From Flavobacterium frigoritolerans (GTDB taxonomy: Bacteria; Bacteroidota; Bacteroidia; Flavobacteriales; Flavobacteriaceae), in assembly GCF_025847275.1 (NCBI RefSeq), contig NZ_JAOZEV010000003.1, forward strand, positions 359,194 to 423,193: DNA of 64,000 bases. The letters run 5' to 3'. Shown one piece after another: positions 1 through 8,363 of the stretch (positions are counted from its first letter, which is position 1; each line of letters starts with the position of its first letter). Under the pieces are notes generated by a model, which saw nothing but the letters and a program-made list of their open reading frames with translations, was not told the DNA's origin and made no database searches. A program made the position numbers and the translations under genes.

Positions 1-61
1 TTGCAAAAAGCATTCTGTTCATTATTTCATGTTATATAATTAAATTTAAAATAAAACAATA

Positions 62-538
62 ATGGATAACTCAGTAACTATAATGGGCATTGTACTTGCC
101 ATAATAACAATATTACCTCTTTACTTTTCTTACCGTTCAAACTCACTAAACAAGGCCAAAATCAAAGCTATAAAAGAAAAATATAGTCAAAATGGAAAAT
201 TTGACTTTGATTTTACTGAATCACAAAACAAAAAAATTCTAGCTATTGATAAAAAAAACAAAGGTTTTATAGCAATGAACTTTAATAAAGGAAAAGAAGA
301 AAGCTCATTTATAGATTTGAATCTTGTTAAATCTTGTCGATTAATCCCCACAACTGAAGCGAACTCAGACACTATTATAAAAATTGATTTTGAGTTTCAA
401 GATAAAGCAACAGCACAAAAAATTGTAATTCCATTTTACAACATTGAAGACGATCAAATAAATCAAGCTTGCTTGCATGAAGATCAACAATTAGGTAAAA
501 AATGGGTACAAATCATACAGGATTGTATTTCAGATTAG
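62..538 (+). CDS. Hypothetical protein with one N-terminal membrane segment
   Basis: The product is 158 residues. Residues about 5-25 are a hydrophobic helix (IMGIVLAIITILPLYFS), followed by a basic stretch and a soluble domain of about 125 residues rich in Lys, Asp and Phe, so it is probably anchored in the inner membrane with a soluble tail. No catalytic motif or known family is recognised. A strong intrinsic terminator follows the stop, so the gene ends its own transcription unit before hemN. Function is unknown. The ATG start gives an uninterrupted membrane helix. Confidence 0.7.
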   Translation: MDNSVTIMGIVLAIITILPLYFSYRSNSLNKAKIKAIKEKYSQNGKFDFDFTESQNKKILAIDKKNKGFIAMNFNKGKEESSFIDLNLVKSCRLIPTTEANSDTIIKIDFEFQDKATAQKIVIPFYNIEDDQINQACLHEDQQLGKKWVQIIQDCISD

Positions 539-551
539 TTTTTAATTCATT

Positions 552-578
552 AAAGAGGCTCGAAAGTGAGCCTCTTTT
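552..578 (+). terminator. Intrinsic terminator after the first gene
   Basis: A 9-bp perfect stem (AAAGAGGCT / AGCCTCTTT) with an 8-nt loop is followed by a run of T. It separates the first gene from the hemN promoter. Confidence 0.85.
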
Positions 579-592
579 TTTTGTATTACATT

Positions 593-636
593 ATGATAAT
601 TATCATTTTAATATTTTAGGTTTCTAATTAATTTTG
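593..636 (+). promoter_or_regulatory. FNR-like site and -7 box of hemN
   Basis: The perfect 14-bp palindrome ATGATAATTATCAT (593-606) is separated by exactly 22 nt from TAATTTTG (629-636), a perfect match to the Bacteroidota -7 consensus TAnnTTTG. If transcription starts 4-6 nt after the box, the palindrome is centred near -41.5, the class II position used by Crp/Fnr activators. The same arrangement recurs at ccoS, ccoI, a PAS gene and an intergenic site in this window. The binding protein is inferred to be the Crp/Fnr protein at 10954-11634. Confidence 0.75.
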
Positions 637-657
637 ATGTCTATTAAATATTCTACT

Positions 658-2022
658 ATGAAAAATTCGTTGATACAAAAATACAATGTTCCAGGGCCTA
701 GATACACAAGCTATCCTACTGTTCCTTACTGGAATGAGAATGATTTTACCTATCAACTTTGGATTGAATCTTTACAGAAATCTTTCGCTGAAAGCAATCA
801 AAAAGACGGAATTAGTTTATACATCCATTTGCCTTTTTGCGAAAGCATGTGTACTTTTTGTGGTTGCAACAAGCGAATTACAAAAAACCATGATGTAGAG
901 AATCCATACATAGAAGCAGTAATTAAAGAATGGAGTTTATACTGTAAACTTCTTAACGAAAGACCAATAATTAAAGAGATTCACTTGGGGGGCGGAACAC
1001 CTACTTTTTTCTCCCCTAAAAATCTTGAAGATTTAATCAATGGGATTTTTTCATATGCTGACAAAGCCAAAGAACATGAATTTAGTTTTGAAGGACACCC
1101 TAATAACACGACCTATGAACATTTACAAAAACTATATAAATTAGGTTTTAGAAGAGTTAGTTACGGTGTTCAGGATTATTCTAAAAAAGTACAAAAAGCT
1201 ATTCACCGTGAGCAGTCTTTTCATAATGTAGCCAAAGTAACATTTTGGGCTAAAGAAATTGGCTATACCTCTATCAGTCATGATTTAATTTTTGGCTTGC
1301 CTTTTCAGGGAGTTGAAGACATTATCGATACAATAGAGAAAACAAACTCATTACAACCTGATCGTCTGGCTTTTTATAGCTATGCTCACGTGCCTTGGAT
1401 TAAAGGGAACGGACAAAGAGGTTTTAACGATGAGAATGTTCCTAAAGATGCTGAAAAAAGAAAATTATACGAAATTGGAAAACAATTATTGTATAAAAAT
1501 GAATATTATGAAATTGGTATGGATCATTTTGCTTTAAAATCTGACCATCTATATACTGCATTTAAAGACGGTAAATTACATCGTAATTTCATGGGCTATA
1601 GTGCTTCTAAAACGCAATTAATGATTGGACTAGGTGTTTCGTCAATTAGTGACAGTTGGTATAGTTTTGCTCAAAACGTAAAGACTATAGAAGATTACTA
1701 TCAATTATTAGAATGGGATAAAATTCCTGTTGTAAAAGGACACATATTAACCGAAGAAGATCTTATTATTAGAAAGCACATACTAAACTTGATGTGTAAT
1801 TTTGAAACTACCTGGAGCGAAGAAAGCGACTATTTTAAAGAGATACCTGAAATTTTAGTTCAGTTAAAAGAAATGGAAAATGATGGATTACTTACCATCG
1901 AGAATAAAAAAATAAACGTTACAGAAGCGGGTAAACCCTTTGTACGTAATATTTGCATGGCTTTTGATTTACACTTAAAGAGAAAAGCTCCGGAAACAAG
2001 TTTGTTTTCGATGACTATATAA
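658..2022 (+). CDS. hemN: Oxygen-independent coproporphyrinogen III oxidase (radical SAM)
   Basis: HemN converts coproporphyrinogen III to protoporphyrinogen IX without oxygen, in the cytoplasm, for heme synthesis. The radical SAM cluster motif CESMCTFCGC is present, with the HemN signature KYNVPGPRYTSYPT at the N-terminus, GGGTPTF and the C-terminal HemN domain. The product is 454 residues, normal for the family. I use ATG 658: the TTG at 634 and the ATG at 637 lie inside or directly after the -7 box and would be upstream of the transcript start. The FNR-like promoter and the neighbouring cbb3 genes fit a role in microaerobic heme supply. Confidence 0.95.
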   Translation: MKNSLIQKYNVPGPRYTSYPTVPYWNENDFTYQLWIESLQKSFAESNQKDGISLYIHLPFCESMCTFCGCNKRITKNHDVENPYIEAVIKEWSLYCKLLNERPIIKEIHLGGGTPTFFSPKNLEDLINGIFSYADKAKEHEFSFEGHPNNTTYEHLQKLYKLGFRRVSYGVQDYSKKVQKAIHREQSFHNVAKVTFWAKEIGYTSISHDLIFGLPFQGVEDIIDTIEKTNSLQPDRLAFYSYAHVPWIKGNGQRGFNDENVPKDAEKRKLYEIGKQLLYKNEYYEIGMDHFALKSDHLYTAFKDGKLHRNFMGYSASKTQLMIGLGVSSISDSWYSFAQNVKTIEDYYQLLEWDKIPVVKGHILTEEDLIIRKHILNLMCNFETTWSEESDYFKEIPEILVQLKEMENDGLLTIENKKINVTEAGKPFVRNICMAFDLHLKRKAPETSLFSMTI

Positions 2023-2030
2023 CTCCTAAT

Positions 2031-2732
2031 TTAATGACAATTAGGTGTTTCCTGAACAAATAAACTCATGTTTGATGGAGATAAATACGGAATTCCAAGA
2101 CCTAAACCTCTCAATATAAAGAGTACCCCAATAAGAACAGCAACATAAGGAATTGCCTTTTGAAACTTATTGCGAGTTGATTGGGTTAAAAACGAATTGA
2201 AGTACACTACACTTGTCATTAAAGGAACTGTTCCTAAACCAAACAAAATCATATATAAAACACCAAATTTGGCGCTTTGCATTGCAATTGAACCAAACAA
2301 AGCTACATATACCATTCCGCAAGGTAAAAATCCATTAAGTATTCCGATGATAAAAAGTGACTTATAACTTTTGTTTCTAAAGTGCTTCCCCAGATTGGTT
2401 TTTATTCTTGAAATTAGCTTATAAACAGGTTTTGAGAAATTATATTGTGCAAATATTTTCTCAGGTGTTAAAACTACAATTATCATGATTATTCCAATGA
2501 TAATAGAGATTTTTTGTTGAATCCCAGCAAAGAAAAAACCTTTTCCTAATAACCCAAAAATCAACCCAATTGTTCCATATGCGGTCAATCTACCTAAGTG
2601 ATAGACTGTAACTTGTATTGCTTTTTTTACCTTATTATTCCTATCAACAGGTAACATCATGGCAATTGGGCCACACATACCAATACAGTGAAAACTACTG
2701 ATTAAACCGAATATAAAAGCTGAATAAAGCAT
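2031..2732 (-). CDS. SafE/UreH-type membrane protein of the cco operon
   Basis: A polytopic inner-membrane protein of 233 residues with about six helices. HCIGMCGP near the N-terminus and PCGMVY near the middle are the paired motifs of the cytochrome c biogenesis/UreH-like transmembrane family usually annotated as sulfite exporter TauE/SafE. It is the last gene of the cbb3 cluster, 77 bp after ccoH, a position this family commonly holds in Bacteroidota and Proteobacteria cco operons. A role in copper supply or oxidase assembly is likely but inferred. It ends tail-to-tail with hemN, 8 bp apart. Confidence 0.8.
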   Translation of the reverse strand: MLYSAFIFGLISSFHCIGMCGPIAMMLPVDRNNKVKKAIQVTVYHLGRLTAYGTIGLIFGLLGKGFFFAGIQQKISIIIGIIMIIVVLTPEKIFAQYNFSKPVYKLISRIKTNLGKHFRNKSYKSLFIIGILNGFLPCGMVYVALFGSIAMQSAKFGVLYMILFGLGTVPLMTSVVYFNSFLTQSTRNKFQKAIPYVAVLIGVLFILRGLGLGIPYLSPSNMSLFVQETPNCH

Positions 2733-2809
2733 TGTTTTTTATATTAGATATACGCCAAATACCTTTTACACATTGTATTCAATTGCATAGATATTAAGAA
2801 AGTATCATT

Positions 2810-3259
2810 TTAGTTAATGTAAACAACTTCTTTAGTTAAATACTGTTGACCATTATACTGCCATTCCATATTAACATCCCAACGTCCTTTTATTAATTTC
2901 TTTTGAGGAATCAATAATTCAGAATTCGTTAGACTAATTGCTGTATTAAAATCTAATTTTTTATTTGATGGGCGATACATCAATACCTCGCCTTTTATAT
3001 TTTTACTTTCGAAAGTATTTGGAAAAGTAATTTTAACTCCATCTTTCATAGTAACAATCGTAGGCTTTAACTTTAAGTCATGAGCATTTTGAACACGTGT
3101 CATTTCATCTCCAAAATGAGAATCATGTTTATAATATTCTTCAACAACCAAATCATTGCTATATTTACTATCAGATTGTACTTTAAAAACAAAGTACAAA
3201 ATGAACGTCATAAACAATCCAAATGCAATTACAATTGCTGTTCCCCAGTTAATTTTCAT
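2810..3259 (-). CDS. ccoH: FixH/CcoH family cbb3 oxidase assembly protein
   Basis: A 149-residue protein with one N-terminal membrane helix (residues about 5-27) and a soluble periplasmic beta-rich domain, the FixH layout. The SKYSNDLVVEEYYK segment just after the helix is the typical FixH region. FixH/CcoH is needed for stable assembly of cbb3 oxidase. It starts 11 bp after ccoG and precedes the SafE-like gene, matching the usual ccoGHS-type order. Identification rests on topology, segment similarity and operon position. Confidence 0.85.
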   Translation of the reverse strand: MKINWGTAIVIAFGLFMTFILYFVFKVQSDSKYSNDLVVEEYYKHDSHFGDEMTRVQNAHDLKLKPTIVTMKDGVKITFPNTFESKNIKGEVLMYRPSNKKLDFNTAISLTNSELLIPQKKLIKGRWDVNMEWQYNGQQYLTKEVVYIN

Positions 3260-3270
3260 AATATTACCTT

Positions 3271-4689
3271 TTAATTAAAACTTCTCGGTCCTAAAAAGTT
3301 TGTTGATGTCTTTTCGATTAACTTATCACCGTTAAATACACCTATTTCTACCTTCGTTTTATCACTCTCTAAAAGTGCCTGATCTATTTCTATAAATAGT
3401 GTTCCTTGCGAGATTCCTTGTTTTGGAACTTTAAACTTTTGAGTTCCTACATTTTTTATAGTCCCTTTTTGATCAATCAACTCAAAATGAATATCGTTAA
3501 AATCATTTATCGTTTTATTGACAATCTTATAGGTATAAATATTACTTATTTTATCTCCTTTATGTTGAAAAAGCTGTCCTGGTAAACGTAAAATTATTGC
3601 CTGAACATCATTTCTTAAAAATAGCATTCCAACAAAAATACCTAGTAAGATAATCAATACTGCTGTATATCCTTTCATTCTAGCTGTAAATCGGAAAGGC
3701 TCTTTTTTCTCTATTTCATCCTCTGAAGCATATCGGATAAGCCCTTTTGGTAAACCAACATTTTCCATGATGGTATCACATTCGTCAATACAAGCTGTGC
3801 AATTTGTACATTCTAATTGAGTTCCGTTTCTTATATCAATTCCCATTGGGCAAACATGAACACATTGCTTGCAATCGATACAATCTCCTTTTCCTGTTGC
3901 TGCTCTATCTTCTTGTTTATTATATTTAGCTCTACCTAATTCTTTTTCACCTCGAACAAAATCATAAGCCACATTAATAGATTTATTATCTAAAAGTACA
4001 CCTTGTAATCTCCCGTATGGACAAGCTATAATACATACTTGCTCACGAAACCAAACAAATATAAAGTAGAAAACTGCCGTAAATAACAATAATGCTATAA
4101 AGTTACTCGATTGTTTGATTGGTCCCTCTTCAATCATTAAAAATAATTGATCACTTCCTACCAAATAGGCCAAGAAAATATTGGCTATAAGAAAAGAGAT
4201 TACAAAAAAGATAAACCATTTTGTTAACCGTTTTCTAATTTTTTCTCCGTTCCACTCTTGTCTAGCTAATCGAGATTGCGCTCCTCTGTCTCCATCAATC
4301 CAATATTCGATTCGACGAAAAACAAGTTCTAGAAATATTGTTTGCGGACAAATCCATCCACAAAAAATACGACCATACACTACTGTAAATAAGATTATAA
4401 ATACAATACCAACGAGCATTGATATTACAAAAAGATAAAAATCCTGAGGCCAAAAAGGGAATCCAAAAATATTAAAACGACGTTCTAATATATTGAACAT
4501 CATAAATTGATTTCCATTTACTTTTATAAACGGATTTGCAACTAAAATGGCTAATAAAACATAACTAACCCATTTTCTGTATTCATAAAATTTACCAGAC
4601 GGTTTCTTAGGGAAAATAAATTTTCTATTACCCCCTTCATCTATCGTTCCGATGGTATCTCTAAAAGCTTCGTCTGGTAAATTTGACAT
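3271..4689 (-). CDS. ccoG: Cytochrome c oxidase accessory protein CcoG (FixG)
   Basis: A 472-residue membrane-bound ferredoxin-like protein involved in copper handling for cbb3 oxidase assembly. Several N-terminal membrane segments carry GRIFCGWICPQT and the cysteine-bearing REQVCIIACPYGR. These are followed by two [4Fe-4S] motifs, CIDCKQCVHVCP and CTNCTACIDEC, then another helix and the C-terminal FixG Ig-like domain. Length and domain order are those of the family. It begins 4 bp after the ccoP stop, so the two are translationally close in one operon. Confidence 0.95.
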   Translation of the reverse strand: MSNLPDEAFRDTIGTIDEGGNRKFIFPKKPSGKFYEYRKWVSYVLLAILVANPFIKVNGNQFMMFNILERRFNIFGFPFWPQDFYLFVISMLVGIVFIILFTVVYGRIFCGWICPQTIFLELVFRRIEYWIDGDRGAQSRLARQEWNGEKIRKRLTKWFIFFVISFLIANIFLAYLVGSDQLFLMIEEGPIKQSSNFIALLLFTAVFYFIFVWFREQVCIIACPYGRLQGVLLDNKSINVAYDFVRGEKELGRAKYNKQEDRAATGKGDCIDCKQCVHVCPMGIDIRNGTQLECTNCTACIDECDTIMENVGLPKGLIRYASEDEIEKKEPFRFTARMKGYTAVLIILLGIFVGMLFLRNDVQAIILRLPGQLFQHKGDKISNIYTYKIVNKTINDFNDIHFELIDQKGTIKNVGTQKFKVPKQGISQGTLFIEIDQALLESDKTKVEIGVFNGDKLIEKTSTNFLGPRSFN

Positions 4690-4693
4690 TGTA

Positions 4694-5635
4694 TTATTTT
4701 TTAACTTGTGTAGAATCTGTTTGTGTGGCTACTGCTCCTGCATCGGTTTTTGGCGCATCTTTATCTGTCCAAATTTCTCCTTCTGGATCTTTTGGATCTT
4801 TTGGATTACTTCCTTGCAGAGACAAAATATAACTAGCTACTTTTTGTATCTCCTTTGGCTTTAATGTTCCTTTCCACGCTATCATCCCTTTTCCGTCTCG
4901 TCCTCCATTGGTAATCGTATGGAATATTTCTTTTATTCCTCCGCCTAAAATCCAATGATTATCTGTTAAGTTTGGACCAATTTGTCCTCCTCCATCAGCT
5001 CGGTGACAAGCAGCACAATCTGTTGTAAAAATTTCCTTTCCAGCAGCAAGATCAGCAGGATCTGTTAATAGCGTAACCGTTTTTTCATCCATTAAATCTG
5101 GAGCAGTTTTAAGATATTCTTCAACCTCTATCTTAGCTTGTGCCATTTCCTTTTTTAGTTCCATTTCTTGGTCATCTCCACCAAACACATCGTAACGCGC
5201 TACATAAACTACAGCAAAGATAATAGTGATATAGAATAAATAAATCCACCATGGCGGTAAGTTATTATCTAGCTCTTTAATACCATCATAATCATGATGC
5301 AATAATAAACTTGCCTCTGTTTCTATCGGCTCGGTTTTCGTTAACTTTTGCATTAAGTTTTTATACCAAGCACTTTCTTTTAAACTTAAATTACTATCAA
5401 CTTCAAGTTTTGCTTTCTGTTCATCAGTTAGCAAATTATAAGTAATACGGTCTATTGCACTTATCGTAATCTCTATTGCTATTAAAAGGAAAAGAAATAC
5501 GAATAAAAATACAGAAACCATTGGGTATTTTATAAATGCTGGTTTATCTCCTGAGTCTATAAAATATTCCATTGCACCAAAAACGATGAAGAAAATTAGT
5601 GGTAATCGTATATATACTGGAATTAATTTTTTCAT
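4694..5635 (-). CDS. ccoP: cbb3-type cytochrome c oxidase subunit III (CcoP), single heme
   Basis: A 313-residue subunit with two N-terminal membrane helices (about 10-25 and 38-60), a long linker, a further helix (WWIYLFYITIIFAVVYVARY) and one cytochrome c domain. Only one heme motif, CAACH, is visible, whereas proteobacterial CcoP carries two; a mono-heme CcoP is usual in Bacteroidota as far as I know. An axial Met is probably in GMIAWKGTL. It passes electrons toward the CcoN active site. The tail is rich in Lys, Asp and Pro and ends with a Thr/Gln-rich segment. Confidence 0.93.
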   Translation of the reverse strand: MKKLIPVYIRLPLIFFIVFGAMEYFIDSGDKPAFIKYPMVSVFLFVFLFLLIAIEITISAIDRITYNLLTDEQKAKLEVDSNLSLKESAWYKNLMQKLTKTEPIETEASLLLHHDYDGIKELDNNLPPWWIYLFYITIIFAVVYVARYDVFGGDDQEMELKKEMAQAKIEVEEYLKTAPDLMDEKTVTLLTDPADLAAGKEIFTTDCAACHRADGGGQIGPNLTDNHWILGGGIKEIFHTITNGGRDGKGMIAWKGTLKPKEIQKVASYILSLQGSNPKDPKDPEGEIWTDKDAPKTDAGAVATQTDSTQVKK

Positions 5636-5662
5636 TTTATATATTATTTTTAATTCTACTAT

Positions 5663-5833
5663 TTAATTTTCGTCCAATGGAATTTGACTCATTTCTTCAA
5701 TTTTTTCTTTTCCGTATGAAAATACCCAGATCCCCAGGCAAACAAAAAAGATGAAAAATATTAGCAAGGAAAGTATTGGGAATATCTCTACTCCTGCAAT
5801 TGTCTCTAAGTTGTATTTTACTTGTTCGAACAT
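5663..5833 (-). CDS. ccoQ: CcoQ/FixQ-like small subunit of cbb3 oxidase
   Basis: A 56-residue ORF from ATG (5833) to TAA (5663), read directly between ccoNO and ccoP. It starts MFEQVKYNLETIAGVE, has one membrane helix (IFPILSLLIFFIFFVCLGIWVFS) and ends in a charged tail. Size, topology and the position between ccoO and ccoP match CcoQ, which stabilises the oxidase complex. It begins 7 bp after the ccoNO stop. Sequence conservation in this family is weak, so the call leans on position. Confidence 0.85.
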   Translation of the reverse strand: MFEQVKYNLETIAGVEIFPILSLLIFFIFFVCLGIWVFSYGKEKIEEMSQIPLDEN

Positions 5834-5840
5834 AATTTCT

Positions 5841-8027
5841 CTATTTTGAAGTCTCTTTTACTTTAATATCTGTTCCTAATCTTTGCATATAAGCAATAAG
5901 CGCTACAATTTCTCTTTCATTCATAGGAATGAATTTCTCTCCTTTTGCTTCAGCTTTTTTCTTACTATCTGCATAACTCGCAACATAATCAGGATCGTTT
6001 TCTAAATTCTTTTCAATTTTAAGGGCTTGAGCTCTCAATAATTTTTGCGCATTTGCTACTTCTTCAGGTGAGTATGGAACTCCAAGCTGAACCATTACTT
6101 CCATTTTCTTTTGTGTTAATGAAATGTCCATCGGCTTATTATCGAATAGCCATTTGTACCCTGGCATGATTGAACCCGCTGATATACTTTGTGGATTCCA
6201 AAAATGGTTAAAATGCCAGTTATCATTGTACTTACCTCCTACTCTTAATAAGTCTGGCCCTGTACGTTTTGATCCCCATAAGAATGGATGGTCATATACA
6301 AACTCTCCTGCTTTTGATTGTGGTCCATAACGTTCAACTTCACTTCTAAATGGTCGTACTGATTGTGAGTGGCATCCAACACAACCTTCACGGATATATA
6401 AATCACGTCCTTCAAGCTCTAATGGTGAATATGGTTTTACACTTGTTATTGTAGGTATATTTGATTTTACCATAATCGTTGGAACGATTTGAATAATTCC
6501 TCCAATTAAAATAGCAATTGTAGCCAAAATAGTCAACTGAATAGGTTTTCTTTCTAACCATGAATGGAATTTCTCTCCACGAACTCTACCACTACTAATT
6601 CTTTCTAATGCTGGTGCCTCTGCCAACTCATCTTCAATTGGGCTACCAACACGTATAGTTTGAATTATATTATAAACTAACACAAACATTCCAACAAGGT
6701 ATAAAGTACCTCCAATAGCTCTCATCCAATACAATGGCATAATTGCTGTAACTGTTTCTAGGAAATTTCCGTAAGTTAAAGTACCGTCTGGGTTAAATTG
6801 TTTCCACATAGAAGCTTGTTGAAAACCAGCAACATACATTGGCAACGTATATAATATAATTCCTAAAGTACCAATCCAGAAATGGAAATTTGCTAATTTT
6901 TTAGAGAACAAAGTACTTTTTGTCATTCTTGGTATTAACCAATAAATCATACCAAAGGCCATAAAACCATTCCAAGCTAATGCACCAACGTGCACGTGAG
7001 CAATAATCCAGTCTGTATAATGCGCAATAGCATTTACATTTTTAAAAGAAAGCATTGGCCCTTCAAAAGTTGCCATACCGTAACCTGTAATTGCTACAAC
7101 GAAGAATTTTAAAACTGGTTCTTCACGAACTTTATCCCAAGCACCTCTTAGTGTTAAAAGTCCATTTATCATCCCTCCCCAAGATGGAGCAAGCAACATA
7201 ATAGAAAAAGCAACTCCTAAATTTTGTGCCCAGTTTGGCAATGCTGAATATAATAAATGATGAGGACCAGCCCAGATATATATAAAAATCAATGACCAAA
7301 AATGTATAATCGATAATCGATAAGAATACACTGGACGATTAGCAATTTTAGGTACAAAATAATACATCAACCCTAAAAATGGAGTTGTTAAGAAAAAAGC
7401 AACTGCATTGTGACCGTACCACCATTGCACCAAAGCATCCTGAACTCCTGCGTAAACAGAATAACTTTTCATTGCTGAAACTGGTATTTCTATATTATTA
7501 AAAATATGTAATACTGCAACAGTAACAAATGTGGCCAAATAAAACCAAATAGCAACATACAAATGACGCTCTCTACGGCGTAAAATAGTACCAATCATAT
7601 TGATACCCATTACTACCCAAATTAAAGCGATAGCAATATCAATTGGCCATTCTAATTCGGCATATTCTTTTGATGAGGTATATCCTAAAGGTAAGGTAAT
7701 AGCTGCCGCAACAATAATTAATTGCCATCCCCAGAAATGTAGTCCACTTAAAAAGTCACTAAACATTCTGGCTTTTAAGAGTCGCTGCAAAGAATAATAC
7801 ATCCCTGCAAAGAATGCGTTTCCTACAAAGGCAAAAATAACTGCATTGGTATGTAAAGGTCTTAACCGTCCGTAGCTTAACCATGAGATTCCGTCGGTAA
7901 TATTAGGAAAGAGATACATAATAGCCAATGTAAGGCCGACTAGCATTCCTACTACACCAAAAAGAATGGTCGCATAGATGAATTTCTTTACAATTTTGTT
8001 GTCGTAATAAAATTGTTGCATTTCCAT
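5841..8027 (-). CDS. ccoN: cbb3-type cytochrome c oxidase, fused subunits I and II (CcoN-CcoO)
   Basis: A 728-residue fusion. Residues 1 to about 480 are the twelve-helix catalytic CcoN part, with conserved histidine regions LHTNAVIFAF, WWYGHNAVAFF, AGPHHLLYSALP and IAHVHVGALAWNG that hold the hemes and CuB. After a membrane anchor, residues about 530-728 are the CcoO cytochrome c domain with CVGCHSQ and GPDLLRVGGKY. It reduces oxygen to water with high affinity and pumps protons. The N-O fusion is the form commonly found in Bacteroidota. It lies 3 bp after ccoS and 7 bp before ccoQ. Confidence 0.97.
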   Translation of the reverse strand: MEMQQFYYDNKIVKKFIYATILFGVVGMLVGLTLAIMYLFPNITDGISWLSYGRLRPLHTNAVIFAFVGNAFFAGMYYSLQRLLKARMFSDFLSGLHFWGWQLIIVAAAITLPLGYTSSKEYAELEWPIDIAIALIWVVMGINMIGTILRRRERHLYVAIWFYLATFVTVAVLHIFNNIEIPVSAMKSYSVYAGVQDALVQWWYGHNAVAFFLTTPFLGLMYYFVPKIANRPVYSYRLSIIHFWSLIFIYIWAGPHHLLYSALPNWAQNLGVAFSIMLLAPSWGGMINGLLTLRGAWDKVREEPVLKFFVVAITGYGMATFEGPMLSFKNVNAIAHYTDWIIAHVHVGALAWNGFMAFGMIYWLIPRMTKSTLFSKKLANFHFWIGTLGIILYTLPMYVAGFQQASMWKQFNPDGTLTYGNFLETVTAIMPLYWMRAIGGTLYLVGMFVLVYNIIQTIRVGSPIEDELAEAPALERISSGRVRGEKFHSWLERKPIQLTILATIAILIGGIIQIVPTIMVKSNIPTITSVKPYSPLELEGRDLYIREGCVGCHSQSVRPFRSEVERYGPQSKAGEFVYDHPFLWGSKRTGPDLLRVGGKYNDNWHFNHFWNPQSISAGSIMPGYKWLFDNKPMDISLTQKKMEVMVQLGVPYSPEEVANAQKLLRAQALKIEKNLENDPDYVASYADSKKKAEAKGEKFIPMNEREIVALIAYMQRLGTDIKVKETSK

Positions 8028-8030
8028 AAT

Positions 8031-8243
8031 CTAGATTTGTTTTTCTGTGGTTATTTTTATTTTATTGTTGGGAGTTTTTATTTTATCGTTGGGAACTTTT
8101 TTGATTTCGTCATCAAAAAGCATCCTAACTGAAGGGGTATAATCATCGTCGTACTGCCCTGTTTTTACAGCAACTACGAAGGCTATAAAAAAGCCAATCG
8201 CAATAATAATACTAACGGAAATTAATAAGTAAATAACACTCAT
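8031..8243 (-). CDS. ccoS: cbb3-type cytochrome oxidase assembly protein CcoS
   Basis: A 70-residue protein with one N-terminal helix (about 3-26), the signature GQYDDDYTPSVRMLFDDE and a Lys/Asn-rich tail. CcoS helps insert metal and heme cofactors into cbb3 oxidase. It is the first gene after an FNR-like promoter in the gap between ccoI and ccoS, so the structural operon can be transcribed independently of ccoI. Its ATG lies 22 bp after the -7 box. Confidence 0.95.
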   Translation of the reverse strand: MSVIYLLISVSIIIAIGFFIAFVVAVKTGQYDDDYTPSVRMLFDDEIKKVPNDKIKTPNNKIKITTEKQI

Positions 8244-8265
8244 ACCTTATGACATTTAAGTTCTA

Positions 8266-8309
8266 CAAAATTACTTTTAAGCATTCTTTTAAAATATGAC
8301 ATTTATCAT
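8266..8309 (-). promoter_or_regulatory. FNR-like site and -7 box of the ccoS-ccoNOQPGH operon
   Basis: Read on the minus strand, ATGATAAATGTCAT (8309-8296) is followed after exactly 22 nt by TAATTTTG (8273-8266), then 22 nt to the ccoS ATG. The predicted site centre is near -41.5. The palindrome core is identical to that upstream of ccoI. Confidence 0.78.
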
Positions 8310-8363
8310 GCTCCGTCAGTATATGTTAAAATTATGAAAAAATAATACTTGAATTATTTATAA

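Noticed and set aside
593..606. Interpretation of ATGATAATTATCAT as a Fur box
   Set aside because: It resembles part of the GATAAT Fur motif, but the other members have TGATAAATGTCA cores, all have the -41.5 activator position, and the targets are cbb3/heme genes. A Crp/Fnr operator explains the set better.
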